The notes: a model not told the origin generated them from the sequence alone. Counted from the first letter of the stretch, positions 41,037-51,335 are shown. The stretch is DNA of 64,000 nucleotides from Alphaproteobacteria bacterium (GCA_028871055.1 JAGWON010000008.1:84057-148056); one strand, 5' to 3'. Program-made: numbers and translations.

Positions 41037-44000
41037 GAGCGGCGCGGCCGGTGGGAAGTCGCCGCAGCCTGCGCGTGCGCCGAAGCGCGGTCAAGATCGC
41101 CGCGGCGCGCATGTGCGGTTTCTCCGTCACCTCGCCGTCGGCGTTGTGGCCAGCGTGCTGGTTGCCGCGGCGCTGGTCGGTGCGGCGGCATGGCGCCTGT
41201 CGCAGGGGCCGATCATTCTCGACCGAGTGACCTCCTATCTCTCGTCCGCGCTCTCGAGCGGGCCCAACGGCGTGCTGGTCACTATCGACCACACGGTGCT
41301 GAGTTGGTCGCATGGCCGCCTGCGCCTTGTCGCTGACGGCGTCCACCTCAACCAGCCTACCAGCGGTGCGCATCTGACGTTTGGCGCAATGCAGATCGGA
41401 TTCAGCCCATGGGCGCTGCTGCACGGGACGCTGGCACCGTCGCGCGTGGTGCTCGACCGCCCGGATTTGCGTCTGGTGCGCGCGTCCGATGGCTCGTTTC
41501 ATCTCGCACTCGGCGGCGAGAGCGAACAAACCGGCGAATTCTGGGGCGCGCGGCTGACCCGCGATCTGGCGGAGGCGCCGGGAAGCGGCGGACCGCTCAG
41601 CTATCTCACCGATTTCGCGATGAACGGCGCGACGCTGACCGTCGACGACAAATCGCTCGGCGTAACCTGGCGCGCCGATCGCGTCGCGATCGCCATGCAT
41701 CGCAGCAAGGCAGGTCTCAACGGCACCATGCGGCTCGCGGTTGGCCTTGCCGGCAAGCAAGCGCTGCTGAGCGGCCGTCTCGATTACCGCGCCACCGGTG
41801 AGCTTTCGGTCAAGATCGATTTTGACAGCCTCAATCCGGCGTTGTTCGCGCCCGCCGCGCCAGCGCTTGAGCCGCTCGGCGCGGTGAACCTGCCGGTCTC
41901 CGGTGAGATGGCGCTCGGCTTCGACACCGAGACGCTGGCAATCGACGTCGCCTTTTGCGATCTGCGCTTTAGCGCCGGCACGTTGCGCCACGATACCCTT
42001 CCGGATGGTTTCGTCGCCGTCAGCGGTGGAACGCTTCGCGCGAGCTATGACCCGGGGGCGGGACGGGTCGATATCGAGGATCTCGAACTCGACATCGACG
42101 GTCCGAAGGCATCGATCCAAGGCGAGGTCGACAACCTCGGCAAGGGCCTGCTGGCGGGCAGCTGGCCGCAATCATTCGACGTGTCCGCGCGGTTGGTGGC
42201 GAAGGCGATCCCGATCGACGCCTTGCCGCATCTTTGGCCGGAGGGCGCCGGTCCCCATACCCGTCACTGGATCACGACGCGCGTCCATGACGGCTCGATC
42301 GATGACGTGAATGCCATTCTGGGGCTTCACGTCGACACGGCGGCGCCGAAAGTGGTCACCGTCACGCGTTTCGAGGGGACCGGCAGTTATCGTAATCTGA
42401 CGATCGAATATTTTCCGCCGCTGGAGCCCGCGCGAGGCGTCGACGGCACGGTGACTTTCGATCGCAAGCACATGGACTTCGTTCCGACCAGCGGCCACGT
42501 GCTCGACGGCCGCGCGACAGCGGCGAGCGTCAAGCTCTACAATCTCGATACCAACGATGAGATGGGCGACATCGACGTCAGTCTGACCGGTCCCTTGCAC
42601 GATGCGCTCAAGGTGCTCGATACCAAGCCGCTGGGATATGCCAAGGCGCTCGGCCTCGATGCCAAGCACGCCCAGGGCGATTTCATCGCGCACGTGTTCT
42701 TCCGGTTGCCGCTCAAGCACGACCTCGATTTCGACGAGGTCGAATATCGCGCCGAAGCCCAACTGTCCGCCGTCGCAATTCCGCACGCGTTCTTCAACCG
42801 TGACCTCAGCGCGGGCATGTTCAAGATGACGCTCGATCGTTCGGCGCTCACGCTCGACGGCACCGCAGCACTCGATGGTGCGCCGGCGAAGCTGAGGTGG
42901 ACGGAGAACTTCACTGGCGGTGGGCCGAAGCGGCGCTATACCGTGCAGGCGCGCCTCGACAATGCCGCGCGCGCGCGGCTCGGCCTCGATTTCGTTGGCT
43001 ATACTACTATGAAGGGCCCAATCGACGTCGATTTGAATTATAGCCAGGCCGCCAATCGGCGTGCCCGGGCCTCGGTCACCGCCGACCTCAAGAGCGCGGC
43101 GGTCGATATTCCGAAGCTCGGCTGGCGCAAGCCGACAGGCGCCGCGGCCGCCGCGAAGTTCGTCCTCGATCTCCAAGGCGACGAACTTCGCGGCATTCGG
43201 AATGCGGCGCTGGACGGCAGCGGCATCACCGCACGGCTGTCGGCGACCTTCGACAAGTCCGGTCTGGTTCGGGTCGATATCCCGCAGCTCGTCACGAGCA
43301 GCACCGACGCGAGGGTGGTCCTGGTACGGACGGGAGGCGGTTGGACCCTCACCGTCTTGGGCGCGAGCTATGACGCCAGCGGTTTGATGAGCGACGTTTC
43401 GCGCCAATCCGCCGGAAACGAGCCGCCGATTACGATCGATGCGAGGCTGGACCGGCTGGAGCTCGGCACCGGCCGACGGCTCAAGGATTTCACGGCCCGG
43501 CTGGAGAGCAACGGTCCGCATTGGCAGAAAGCTGAGATCGACGGCAAGTTCGTCGACGGCAAGAAGCTCACGGTGCGGTTCGGCGGCGCCAATGGTCCCG
43601 GGAAATTCGACCTCAAGGCGGACGATTTCGGCGCGCTGCTGCGCGTGCTCGACGTCACCGCGGATGTCGAAGGCGGCACCTTTGCCGTCCAGGGCGATGC
43701 CGTGGACCAGGACGGCAAGCGCGTGCTCAAGGGCACGTTCGATGGTGCGGACTATCGTGTGGTGCATGCGCCGCTGGTCGCGCGCCTGTTGACCTTGACC
43801 TCGTTCACCGGCGTCAGCAACTTGCTGACCGGTGGTACCGGTATTCCGTTCAATGTCCTCGAGGGCGATGTCATCTACGGCGCGGGTGCGATCAAGATCA
43901 CCAACATGCGTGCCTATGGCGGCGCGATCGGCATCAACATGAACGGCACCGTGGATTATGATGCCGGCACCCTCGACGCTTCCGGCACGTTGGTGCCGGC

Positions 44001-44313
44001 GAACATCCTCAACACCGTCCTCGGCAACATTCCTGTGATCGGCAATTTGCTCATGGGTGGAGAGGGACAGGGCATCTTCGGTGCCAATTTCCGCATCGCC
44101 GGATCGATCAGCGATCCGCAGATCTCGGTCAATCCGCTGAGCGCCCTGGCGCCCGGGTTCTTGCGCAACCTGTTCCTGTTCAAGGCCTGGAATCCGGCGC
44201 CGAGTTCATCGCCCACGCCGGTACCGACAACCCCGACGCCACCGGCGGCGGGGGCGGCAACGCCGGGGACGCCGCCGCCGACATCCGCTCCGGCACCCGC
44301 GGCGAAGCCCTAG
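41035..44313 (+). CDS. AsmA/YhdP-like (DUF3971) envelope protein
   Basis: A roughly 1,092-residue protein with one membrane anchor near residues 35-52 ([20 protein letters not shown]). A very long beta-rich periplasmic region follows, and an AsmA-type C-terminal segment ([15 protein letters not shown], [20 protein letters not shown]). Proline/alanine-rich repeats end the protein ([18 protein letters not shown]). The AsmA/TamB/YhdP group forms bridge-like grooves carrying lipids between membranes. The start is ATG 41035, sharing CATG with glnE, or GTG 41014, which would lengthen the overlap to 23 nt. The stop shares CTAG with tyrS. Confidence 0.85.
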   Translation: MSGAAGGKSPQPARAPKRGQDRRGAHVRFLRHLAVGVVASVLVAAALVGAAAWRLSQGPIILDRVTSYLSSALSSGPNGVLVTIDHTVLSWSHGRLRLVADGVHLNQPTSGAHLTFGAMQIGFSPWALLHGTLAPSRVVLDRPDLRLVRASDGSFHLALGGESEQTGEFWGARLTRDLAEAPGSGGPLSYLTDFAMNGATLTVDDKSLGVTWRADRVAIAMHRSKAGLNGTMRLAVGLAGKQALLSGRLDYRATGELSVKIDFDSLNPALFAPAAPALEPLGAVNLPVSGEMALGFDTETLAIDVAFCDLRFSAGTLRHDTLPDGFVAVSGGTLRASYDPGAGRVDIEDLELDIDGPKASIQGEVDNLGKGLLAGSWPQSFDVSARLVAKAIPIDALPHLWPEGAGPHTRHWITTRVHDGSIDDVNAILGLHVDTAAPKVVTVTRFEGTGSYRNLTIEYFPPLEPARGVDGTVTFDRKHMDFVPTSGHVLDGRATAASVKLYNLDTNDEMGDIDVSLTGPLHDALKVLDTKPLGYAKALGLDAKHAQGDFIAHVFFRLPLKHDLDFDEVEYRAEAQLSAVAIPHAFFNRDLSAGMFKMTLDRSALTLDGTAALDGAPAKLRWTENFTGGGPKRRYTVQARLDNAARARLGLDFVGYTTMKGPIDVDLNYSQAANRRARASVTADLKSAAVDIPKLGWRKPTGAAAAAKFVLDLQGDELRGIRNAALDGSGITARLSATFDKSGLVRVDIPQLVTSSTDARVVLVRTGGGWTLTVLGASYDASGLMSDVSRQSAGNEPPITIDARLDRLELGTGRRLKDFTARLESNGPHWQKAEIDGKFVDGKKLTVRFGGANGPGKFDLKADDFGALLRVLDVTADVEGGTFAVQGDAVDQDGKRVLKGTFDGADYRVVHAPLVARLLTLTSFTGVSNLLTGGTGIPFNVLEGDVIYGAGAIKITNMRAYGGAIGINMNGTVDYDAGTLDASGTLVPANILNTVLGNIPVIGNLLMGGEGQGIFGANFRIAGSISDPQISVNPLSALAPGFLRNLFLFKAWNPAPSSSPTPVPTTPTPPAAGAATPGTPPPTSAPAPAAKP

Positions 44314-45563
44314 ACCGGCTTCACCAGCGCGTGCCGCTTCTTGCCGGCCGAGAGCTTGATGACGCCATCGGCGTTGAGGTCAGCCAACGACAGTTTCGCA
44401 TTCTCATCGGCCACGACTTTGTCGTTGATGCGCGCGCCGCCGCCGCGGATGAGCCGCCGTGCCTCGCTCAGGCTCGGCGCCAGACCGGTCCGATGGAAAT
44501 AGTGGATCGCCGGCTGACCCGAACCGAGCTCGGCCTTCGACGTCTCGGTCACCGGCAGGTTGGCGCCGATGCCACCCTCGGCGAACACCCGGCGGGCGGT
44601 TTCAGCCGCCTCGTCGGCAACCTTACGACCATGCGCCAACGCCGTTGCTTCGGTCGCGAGGACGATCTTCGCCCGGTTGATCTCGCCGTCCTTGAGCGCG
44701 TCCACCCGCTTGATCTCGGCCATCGACAGATCGGTGAATAGGCGCAGGAAACGACCGACATCCGCGTCCTCAGTGTTGCGCCAGTATTGCCAGTAGTCGT
44801 AGGCGCTGAGCCGGTCGGCGTTGAGCCAGACGGCGCCTTGCGCCGTTTTGCCCATCTTCGCGCCGGACGACGTGGTGACGAGCTGCGAGGTAACGCCGTG
44901 GAGCACACGCTCCTCGGCGCGGCGACCAAGCTCGACGCCCATGACGATGTTACCCCATTGGTCGGAACCGCCCATCTGCACCGCGCAATTGTAGCGCCGC
45001 GCCAGCTCGAGAAAGTCATAGGCCTGGAGCACCATGTAGTTGAATTCGAGGAATGTCAGCGGCTGCTCGCGCTCGAGGCGGAGCTTGACGCTATCCATGC
45101 TCAGCATGCGGTTGACCGAGAAATGCCGGCCGTACTCGCGTAGGAAAGGGATGTACTCGAGGCGATCGAGCCACTCGGCGTTGTCCACCATGACGGCGTC
45201 GGTCTTGCCGTCGCCGAACGTGAGAAACCGCTCGAACACGCGGCGAATGCCGGCCATATTGGCCGCGATCTCGGCTTCGCTGAGCATCCGGCGGGTTTCG
45301 TCTTTGCCCGACGGATCGCCGACCTTCGTTGTGCCGCCGCCCATCAGCACGATCGGCTTGTTGCCGGTCTTCTGCCAGAGCCGCAGCAGCATGATCTGGA
45401 GCAGGCTGCCGACATGAAGGCTGTCGGCGGTACAATCAAAGCCGATATAGGATGTGACCGGTCCGGCTGCGAGCAGGGCGTCGAGCCCGGCGCGGTCGGT
45501 GATCTGGTGGAGGAAGCCGCGTTCCTCGGCCGCGGCAAGAAAGGCGGAGCGAGCCTTGGTCAT
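44310..45563 (-). CDS. tyrS: Tyrosyl-tRNA synthetase
   Basis: A 417-residue class I synthetase. The HIGH-like motif is SLHVGSLLQ, the tyrosine-binding region has [15 protein letters not shown], and the KMSKS-like loop is [12 protein letters not shown]-terminal S4-type RNA-binding domain ends the protein ([18 protein letters not shown]). The start is ATG 45563. The stop TAG overlaps the AsmA-like stop on CTAG. It is divergent from anmK. Confidence 0.96.
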   Translation of the reverse strand: MTKARSAFLAAAEERGFLHQITDRAGLDALLAAGPVTSYIGFDCTADSLHVGSLLQIMLLRLWQKTGNKPIVLMGGGTTKVGDPSGKDETRRMLSEAEIAANMAGIRRVFERFLTFGDGKTDAVMVDNAEWLDRLEYIPFLREYGRHFSVNRMLSMDSVKLRLEREQPLTFLEFNYMVLQAYDFLELARRYNCAVQMGGSDQWGNIVMGVELGRRAEERVLHGVTSQLVTTSSGAKMGKTAQGAVWLNADRLSAYDYWQYWRNTEDADVGRFLRLFTDLSMAEIKRVDALKDGEINRAKIVLATEATALAHGRKVADEAAETARRVFAEGGIGANLPVTETSKAELGSGQPAIHYFHRTGLAPSLSEARRLIRGGGARINDKVVADENAKLSLADLNADGVIKLSAGKKRHALVKPV

Positions 45564-45629
45564 GGGGACTGCGTCTAGCACACCGGCGGCGTGCCGTCAG
45601 CCTGCGCGCGGCATCCGAAGAGCGGTGCC

Positions 45630-46700
45630 GTGACCCTCGTAATCGGCCTAATGAGCGGCACGTCGATCGACGGAATCGATGTTGCTGCGATCGAGACCGA
45701 CGGCTTGCGCGCTGTCGCACCGCGGGGCGCCCTGACCATCCCTTACGCGCCCGTCCTGCGCGAGCGCATTCGGTCCGTGCTGGGCGGCAACGGGCAGTTG
45801 GAAGCGACCGAGGCGGAGCTGACCGAGGCGCATGCCAAGGCGGTCGGGACGCTGATCCGCGCCTGCGAATTGCGCGACGTGTCGCTGATCGGATTCCACG
45901 GACATACCGTCTTGCACCGGCCGTGGGAGCGGCGGACCTGGCAGATCGGCGACGGTGCACTGCTGGCGCGCCTCACCGGCTTCGACGTGGTCAACGACTT
46001 CCGGTCCGCCGATGTCGCGTCGGGCGGGCAGGGCGCGCCCTTCGTGCCGCTCTACCATCAAGCGCTCGCCGCCGGTCTCGAGCGGCCGCGCGCCGTGATC
46101 AATATCGGCGGTGTCGCCAACGTCACCTGGCTCGGTCCGAACGAAGAGGAGATTCTCGCCTTCGATACCGGTCCGGGAAACGCGCTGCTCGACGATTGGG
46201 CCTTGATCCATACGGGCCAACCGGTCGACGAGGGCGGCGCCCTGGCCGGGACCGGTACGGCCGACGAAAGCCATGTCGTGCGCTTCCTCGCTCACCCGTT
46301 CTTCGCGGTGCCGCCGCCCAAGTCGCTCGACCGCGACGATTTCGCCCGATTCATGCCGGCGGGCGCGTCGCCGGCCGACGGCGCGACGACGCTTGCCGCG
46401 ATGACCGTCGCCGGCATCGCCGCGGCGCGCCAGCACTTCCCGGCGCCAGCGAAGCATTGGCTGGTGACCGGGGGCGGCCGGCGCAATCCGGTATTGATGG
46501 CGATGCTGAAGGCGCGACTCGACGCGCCGGTCGAGCCGGTCGAGAAAATCGGTTGGGATGGCGATGCGCTCGAGGCGCAGGCCTTCGCCTATCTCGCGGT
46601 CCGGTCGGTGAAGGGTTTGCCGTTGAGCTTGCCGCAAACCACGGGCGTCGCCGCACCGATGAGCGGCGGCCGCCTGCACCGGGCGGAACCGCGCGTCTAG
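45630..46700 (+). CDS. anmK: Anhydro-N-acetylmuramic acid kinase
   Basis: A 356-residue ASKHA-fold sugar kinase. The N-terminal phosphate motif is VIGLMSGTSIDGIDVA. IGFHGHTVLHRP and VINIGGVANVTWLG follow, and AFDTGPGNALLDDW is the catalytic region. The adenosine motif is VTGGGRRNPVLM. It phosphorylates and opens anhydro-MurNAc from peptidoglycan recycling to MurNAc-6-phosphate. The GTG start at 45630 gives the family N-terminus. It is divergent from tyrS. The stop shares CTAG with rpoH. Confidence 0.94.
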   Translation: MTLVIGLMSGTSIDGIDVAAIETDGLRAVAPRGALTIPYAPVLRERIRSVLGGNGQLEATEAELTEAHAKAVGTLIRACELRDVSLIGFHGHTVLHRPWERRTWQIGDGALLARLTGFDVVNDFRSADVASGGQGAPFVPLYHQALAAGLERPRAVINIGGVANVTWLGPNEEEILAFDTGPGNALLDDWALIHTGQPVDEGGALAGTGTADESHVVRFLAHPFFAVPPPKSLDRDDFARFMPAGASPADGATTLAAMTVAGIAAARQHFPAPAKHWLVTGGGRRNPVLMAMLKARLDAPVEPVEKIGWDGDALEAQAFAYLAVRSVKGLPLSLPQTTGVAAPMSGGRLHRAEPRV

Positions 46701-47593
46701 GCCACCGACGTCGCAGGCGCGGTTCGGCGGTCGAGGGCCTTGGCCTTGATCGCCTTTTGCAGCTTTTCGAAGGCGCGCACCTCGATCTGGCGCACGCGCT
46801 CGCGCGAAATGCCGTATTTCTGCGACAGGTCCTCGAGAGTCGCGGGCTCGTCCCTGAGCCGGCGCTCGACCAGGATGTCGCGCTCGCGGGCTGTCAGATG
46901 GCTCATCGCGTTGCGTAGCAGATCGCGCCGGAGACCCAGCTCCTGCCGGTCGCCCAATCGCGCCTCCTGGGTCGGAGATTCGTCGACCAGCCAGTCCTGC
47001 CACTCGCCGTCGCCGTCGGCGCGCAACGGCGCGTTGAGCGAATTGTCGGGCGCGCCCAGGCGGCGGTTCATATTGACCACGTCGGCCTCGGGAACAGCGA
47101 GCTCCTTGGCAATCCGCTTCACGTTCTCGGGCGACAGATCGCCCTCCTCGATCGCCTGGAGTTGGCCCTTGATCTTGCGCAGGTTGAAGAACAGCTTCTT
47201 TTGCGCCGCGGTCGTGCCCATCTTCACCAGCGACCAGGAATGCAGCACGTATTCCTGGATGGCCGCGCGGATCCACCACATCGCGTAGGTGGCGAGCCGG
47301 AAGCCGCGATCCGGGTCGAAGCGCTTCACCGCCTGCATCATGCCAACATTGCCTTCGGAGATGAGTTCCGAGAGCGGCAGGCCGTAGCCGCGATAGCCCA
47401 TGGCAATCTTGGCGACCAGACGCAAATGGCTAGTCACCAGCTTGTGCGCCGCATCCTTGTCGCCATGCTCGCGCCAGCGCTTGGCCAACATGTACTCTTC
47501 CTCCGGCTCGAGCATCGGAAACCGGCGGATTTCCTCGAGATAGCGCGCGAGATTGCCTTCTCGCGCAGCTGAGGGTAGGGCGTGTGTGGCCAT
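46697..47593 (-). CDS. rpoH: RNA polymerase sigma factor RpoH (sigma-32)
   Basis: A 298-residue sigma-70 family factor. Region 2 is LVTSHLRLVAKIAMGYRGYG with FRLATYAMWWIRAAIQEYVL. The RpoH box QKKLFFNLRKIK distinguishes it from RpoD. Region 4 is the C-terminal LEDLSQKYGISRERVRQIEV helix-turn-helix. It directs heat-shock gene transcription. A TGGACA-17-TAAGAT promoter lies upstream. I chose ATG 47593; TTG 47605, directly after AAGGAAGGA, would add four residues. It converges on anmK on a shared CTAG. Confidence 0.95.
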   Translation of the reverse strand: MATHALPSAAREGNLARYLEEIRRFPMLEPEEEYMLAKRWREHGDKDAAHKLVTSHLRLVAKIAMGYRGYGLPLSELISEGNVGMMQAVKRFDPDRGFRLATYAMWWIRAAIQEYVLHSWSLVKMGTTAAQKKLFFNLRKIKGQLQAIEEGDLSPENVKRIAKELAVPEADVVNMNRRLGAPDNSLNAPLRADGDGEWQDWLVDESPTQEARLGDRQELGLRRDLLRNAMSHLTARERDILVERRLRDEPATLEDLSQKYGISRERVRQIEVRAFEKLQKAIKAKALDRRTAPATSVA

Positions 47594-47625
47594 TTCGGGA
47601 CGCAATCCTTCCTTCAGGACGATAA

Positions 47626-47654
47626 ATCTTAGTCTCTGACTCGGGTATTGTCCA
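47626..47654 (-). promoter_or_regulatory. rpoH promoter
   Basis: On the minus strand TGGACA (47654-47649), a 17-nt spacer and TAAGAT (47631-47626) predict a transcription start about 47619, giving a short leader. It looks like a housekeeping sigma promoter; no sigma-32 consensus was seen. Confidence 0.55.
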
Positions 47655-47656
47655 GT

Positions 47657-48637
47657 CTAGATAAGCTCTAAGTTATGTAACAAATCCGCGATCTGGCTTG
47701 GTAAGGCGCTTTTGAATTCCCGGTATTCGCCAGTTGCGGGGTGGCGAAACCCGAGAAGATAGGCGTGCAGCGCCTGGCGATGGAGGCTGACCGCGGCCTG
47801 TCGTGCGGCTACGGGTAATCTGGCGAGGCGTGCCGCGATATGCCGTCCTCTATAAACTGGGTCGCCGATCAATGGGTTCCCTTTGGCCAGCAGATGCACC
47901 CGGACCTGGTGCGTGCGGCCACTGCCCAGCCGGCACTCGATTAACGCTGCGGCGGTGCCGAAGCTCTTCAAGACCCGATAGCGTGTGGTTGCCGCCTTGC
48001 CGGTGGCGACCACGGCCATGGTCTTGCGGTCGCGCGGATTGCGACCGATGGGGCCGGCAATCTCGTCGCTGCGGGGCGAGGGTACGCCCCAGACCACCGC
48101 CTGATAGGCGCGCGTCACCCGCCGCGCCGCGAAGTCAGCCGCCAGGACGCGGTGCGCATGATCGGTCTTGGCTATCACCATAAGGCCGCTGGTGTCCTTG
48201 TCGAGGCGATGAACGATGCCAGGCCGCTTCACGCCGCCGATTCCGGCGAGGCTTGTGCCGCAATGCGCGATCAGGGCGTTGACCAGGGTCCGATCGGGGT
48301 TCCCCGGCGCGGGGTGGACAACGAGCCCGGCTGGTTTGTCGAGCACCAGCAGATGCTCGTCCTCGAACAGGATATTCAGGTCCATCGCCTGGGGCTCGAT
48401 CGCGCTGGACGTGTGCGCGGGCAGGGCGACGGTGAAGACCTGGCCGATCCTTACCTTGAACGCCGGATCGCGGACCGGCTTGCCGTCGAGTTTGACCAGG
48501 CCCTGCTCGATGAGGCGCTTGAGTTGCGAACGCGACAGGTCCGTGAAATGGCCCGCCAATATGCGATCGAGCCGGATTCCGGCATCCGCCGACTCAACGG
48601 CGGCACGGCGGATATCGTTGTTTGTTCCGGCGACCAT
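47657..48637 (-). CDS. RluD-family pseudouridine synthase
   Basis: A 326-residue large-subunit pseudouridine synthase. An N-terminal S4 domain (RLDRILAGHFTDLSRSQLKR) precedes the catalytic domain with GIVHRLDKDTSGLMVIAKT (catalytic Asp) and RLGSGRTHQVRVHLLAKGNP. It is of the RluD/RluC type that modifies 23S rRNA; the target sites (for example 1911/1915/1917) cannot be told from sequence alone. The ATG at 48637 shares CATG with the divergent small membrane protein gene. It lies upstream of rpoH on the same strand order. Confidence 0.92.
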   Translation of the reverse strand: MVAGTNNDIRRAAVESADAGIRLDRILAGHFTDLSRSQLKRLIEQGLVKLDGKPVRDPAFKVRIGQVFTVALPAHTSSAIEPQAMDLNILFEDEHLLVLDKPAGLVVHPAPGNPDRTLVNALIAHCGTSLAGIGGVKRPGIVHRLDKDTSGLMVIAKTDHAHRVLAADFAARRVTRAYQAVVWGVPSPRSDEIAGPIGRNPRDRKTMAVVATGKAATTRYRVLKSFGTAAALIECRLGSGRTHQVRVHLLAKGNPLIGDPVYRGRHIAARLARLPVAARQAAVSLHRQALHAYLLGFRHPATGEYREFKSALPSQIADLLHNLELI

Positions 48638-48956
48638 GGCGGCTAAATTGACGCCGAAGATGCGCGCCCTCAAGCTTCTGGTAATTGCTCTTGGGGCGCT
48701 GCTGCTAGCGGGCATCGGTGCGCTGGCGGCAGGCGTGATCTGGCGCATTAACCACGCATCGCCGCCGCGGGCGACGGCGTCCGCCGTGCAGCGAATCGTC
48801 CTGCCGTCGGGCGCCAAGATCATCGGGGCTGACGTGGCGGATGGACGGCTGGTCGTGCGGACCGACATTCCGGCCGGCGGCGTGCGCATCTTCGTCTTCG
48901 ATCTGGTCACCGGCGCCGAGATCACGATGATCGAGCTTGCGCCGTCGTCGCCCTGA
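48636..48956 (+). CDS. Small single-pass membrane protein
   Basis: A 106-residue protein with one membrane segment (LLVIALGALLLAGIGALAAG) near the N-terminus. A compact soluble domain follows (IVLPSGAKIIGADVADGRLV, GGVRIFVFDLVTGAEITMIE). Its size, membrane segment and position beside an rluD-type gene are like the alphaproteobacterial DUF6476 family, but I am not certain. The start could be ATG 48636, which shares CATG with the RluD-type gene, or ATG 48660 (MRALKLL). Confidence 0.7.
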   Translation: MAAKLTPKMRALKLLVIALGALLLAGIGALAAGVIWRINHASPPRATASAVQRIVLPSGAKIIGADVADGRLVVRTDIPAGGVRIFVFDLVTGAEITMIELAPSSP

Positions 48957-49099
48957 GACGGAGTCGCTCGAAATTCAGTCTTGTCGCGACGGCCGCAGAC
49001 CGGTCTTTGCCGTTTCATTTGCCACCTGGCGCTCGAGAGGCGATCGGCGAGACGTCGCGGGCGTGTGATCGAGGCCACGACGACGAAAAAGTTTACCTT
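48957..49099. other. Intergenic sequence before the ornithine decarboxylase leader
   Basis: No gene or clear element seen; includes a T-rich stretch just before the leader that may be part of its promoter. Confidence 0.5.
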
Positions 49100-49464
49100 T
49101 TCGTGAATTTTTTCTTGCATCGTGGTGCGATGAGCGTATCTAAAACGTGCGACGCACTCGCACGTGCCTATGGCCCATCGTGGTTATGCAACGACGTAAC
49201 GCGTCCTTTTTGGAAGAACCGGTCGTCGTGGACCGGTCCCGAGAGGGAAGACGATATGGTTGCTATCCAACGCGGGGCTTGCGCGCCTCGCTCTGAAGCC
49301 CTCAACGGGTCAGCCGGGGCCGCTGTCAGCGTCTCCAAGAGTCTCCTGAATTGAGCAAAGCGTTCCGGCTTCTAGCCGCGCCGTCCCGCAGATGGCGCTC
49401 CCCTCACTTCATTGCACGGATGCGGCGCCGATACGGTGATCGCCCGCGTTGGTAGGATACGGAG
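49100..49464 (+). ncRNA. Structured leader of the ornithine decarboxylase gene (candidate speF-type motif)
   Basis: A long leader with several perfect hairpins: CATCG/CGATG (49118-49132), ACGTGCGA/TCGCACGT with a 5-nt loop (49145-49165) and ACCGGTC/GACCGGT with a 6-nt loop (49217-49236). CATCGTGGT recurs at 49176-49184, so CGATG at 49128 could pair with either copy. A 32-codon ORF with an AGAGGGAAG site (49256-49354) sits downstream. Alphaproteobacterial speF ornithine decarboxylase genes are known to carry a conserved structured leader (Rfam speF). Membership is inferred from position and structure. Confidence 0.5.
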
Positions 49465-50604
49465 ATGCGAGAGACCAACAAGAAGATCGCCAAGTTTCTG
49501 GCGGAGGTCCAACCCGAAACCCCCTGCCTCGTCATCGACCTCGATGTCGTCGCGCAAGCCTACAAGCTGCTGCGGCGCTACCTGCCGCTGGCGCGGGCGT
49601 TCTATGCGGTCAAGGCGAACCCAGCCCCCGAGATCATCGGCATGCTGAAGGATTTCGGCTCGAGCTTCGACGTGGCCAGCCGCAACGAGACCGACCTGTG
49701 CCTCGAGCGGGGCGTCAGCCCGGACAACATCTCATTCGGCAACACCATCAAAAAGGAACGCGACATCGCCTATGCCTACGAGAAGGGCGTCCGCCTCTTC
49801 GCGTTCGACAGCGAGGCCGAACTCGCGAAGCTCAGCCGCGCCGCCCCGGGCGCACGGGTATTCTGCCGCATTCTGGTGGAATGCACCGGCGCGGACTGGC
49901 CGTTGTCGCGCAAGTTCGGCTGCGCACCGGAGATGGCGGTCGACCTGCTGCGGCAGGCGCGCGATTTCGGGCTCGATCCCTATGGCGTCTCGTTCCATGT
50001 CGGCTCGCAGCAGACCGACCTGACCCAGTGGGATAGCGCGATCGAACGCGCGGCGCAGATGTTCTCGCTGTTGGCCGAGACCGATATCAACCTGCGCATG
50101 GTCAATATCGGCGGCGGCTTCCCGGCGCATTACCGGGGTGACGTGCCAGCGGTCGTGAACTACGCGAACGCGGTGATGGCCGCGATCACCAGGCATTTCG
50201 GCAACAACCTGCCCGATATCATCGTCGAGCCGGGCCGCTCGATCGTAGGCGACGCCGGCGTGATCCAGAGCGAGGTCGTGTTGATCTCGCGGAAGTCGGC
50301 GAAGGATCCAAAGCGCTGGGTCTATCTCGATATCGGCAAGTTCAATGGACTCGCCGAGACCATGGACGAGGCGATCAAGTATAAGATCAAGACGCCCGCC
50401 GATGGCGGCCCGCGTGGCCCCACTGTGATCGCCGGACCGACCTGCGATTCCGCCGACATTCTGTACGAGCGGACGGTCTATCGGCTGCCGCTCGACCTCA
50501 AAGTTGGCGACAAGGTCGAGATTCTGGCGACCGGCGCCTATACCTCGACCTACGCCTCGGTCGGATTCAACGGCTTCGCGCCGCTGAAGACCTATTGCAT
50601 CTGA
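49465..50604 (+). CDS. speF: Ornithine decarboxylase (fold type III, eukaryotic-like)
   Basis: A 379-residue alanine-racemase-fold decarboxylase. The PLP lysine is K50 in FYAVKANPAPEI. Further signatures are FDVASRNETDLCLERG, SFHVGSQQTDLTQWDSAIER, MVNIGGGFP and EPGRSIVGDAGVIQSEVVL. GPTCDSADILYE carries the active-site Cys and the Asp that favours ornithine. It makes putrescine from ornithine; lysine or a mixed ornithine/lysine activity is possible in this family. ATG 49465 has AGGA at a 7-nt spacing. Its 3' end overlaps the convergent DUF1194 gene by 13 nt. Confidence 0.93.
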   Translation: MRETNKKIAKFLAEVQPETPCLVIDLDVVAQAYKLLRRYLPLARAFYAVKANPAPEIIGMLKDFGSSFDVASRNETDLCLERGVSPDNISFGNTIKKERDIAYAYEKGVRLFAFDSEAELAKLSRAAPGARVFCRILVECTGADWPLSRKFGCAPEMAVDLLRQARDFGLDPYGVSFHVGSQQTDLTQWDSAIERAAQMFSLLAETDINLRMVNIGGGFPAHYRGDVPAVVNYANAVMAAITRHFGNNLPDIIVEPGRSIVGDAGVIQSEVVLISRKSAKDPKRWVYLDIGKFNGLAETMDEAIKYKIKTPADGGPRGPTVIAGPTCDSADILYERTVYRLPLDLKVGDKVEILATGAYTSTYASVGFNGFAPLKTYCI

Positions 50605-51335
50605 GTCAGATTGCTTATTGACGCCGATTCGGCCGGGCCTCGCGCCCGGCCGATGCGTTTCCGGTGCGCCGGCAGCGCGGCGATCTCGTTGATCAGCTTC
50701 TCCTGCATCGCCTGTGCGAAGGTATCGTAATTCTGCACGTCGAGCAGGAACGAGCCCTGACCGCCGATCACGTTCTGGTCGTAATAGGTCGACAGCCAGG
50801 GCTCGTTCTGGAGAATGGCGAGGCCGTTGACGGAGATTCCCTGCGCCACCAACGCGTCGCGGACATCGGCTGGTTTGGGCCCGATATTGGCCATGCCGTC
50901 GCCCGATAGATCGATCACGCGGCGCGTCGGGTGGTCTGGCAGCGTCTTGAACGTCGCGGCCGCGGCCAGCAGCGCGTCCCCGATGGCTGTCAAGCCGTTG
51001 GAGGTGCGATGGGCGGCCCGTACCTTGGCCGCGAAAGCGGCTCCCGACGCCTTGTCGGATATGCGCATCCACGGCACGATCACTACCTGCTTGTCGCGGT
51101 CGGACCACTCCATGACAGTGGCGTCGATTGCGGCGTGCGGACCGCCGGCGATCGCGGAAAGCACCGCCGGGTTCTCGAGGGCGCGCGCGATGCCTTCGTG
51201 CTGAAGGCGATATTCGCCCGGGTCGATGCTGCCCGAGACGTCGATCGCCATGACCAGCGCAAGATCGGCATCGGCCGCCCGGGCAGGCAAACCGGCCAGC
51301 GCGAGCAGAACGGCAACCCAGGTCATGATTTTCAT
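50592..51335 (-). CDS. DUF1194 family secreted von Willebrand-like protein
   Basis: A 247-residue protein with signal peptide MKIMTWVAVLLALAGLPARA followed by a VWA-type domain. Metal-binding residues D32-x-S34-x-S36 sit in IDVSGSIDPGEY; LTAIGDALLAAAATFKTLP and RRVIDLSGDGMANIG complete the fold. DUF1194 has no assigned role; VWA domains usually mediate protein contacts. ATG 51335. Its end overlaps the convergent speF gene by 13 nt. Confidence 0.87.
   Translation of the reverse strand: MKIMTWVAVLLALAGLPARAADADLALVMAIDVSGSIDPGEYRLQHEGIARALENPAVLSAIAGGPHAAIDATVMEWSDRDKQVVIVPWMRISDKASGAAFAAKVRAAHRTSNGLTAIGDALLAAAATFKTLPDHPTRRVIDLSGDGMANIGPKPADVRDALVAQGISVNGLAILQNEPWLSTYYDQNVIGGQGSFLLDVQNYDTFAQAMQEKLINEIAALPAHRKRIGRARGPAESASISNLTQMQ

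Noticed and set aside
49007..49354. A 115-codon plus-strand frame in the ornithine decarboxylase leader
   Set aside because: Composition is uneven and it spans the hairpins; only the final 32-codon part has a ribosome site, so it was treated as part of the leader.
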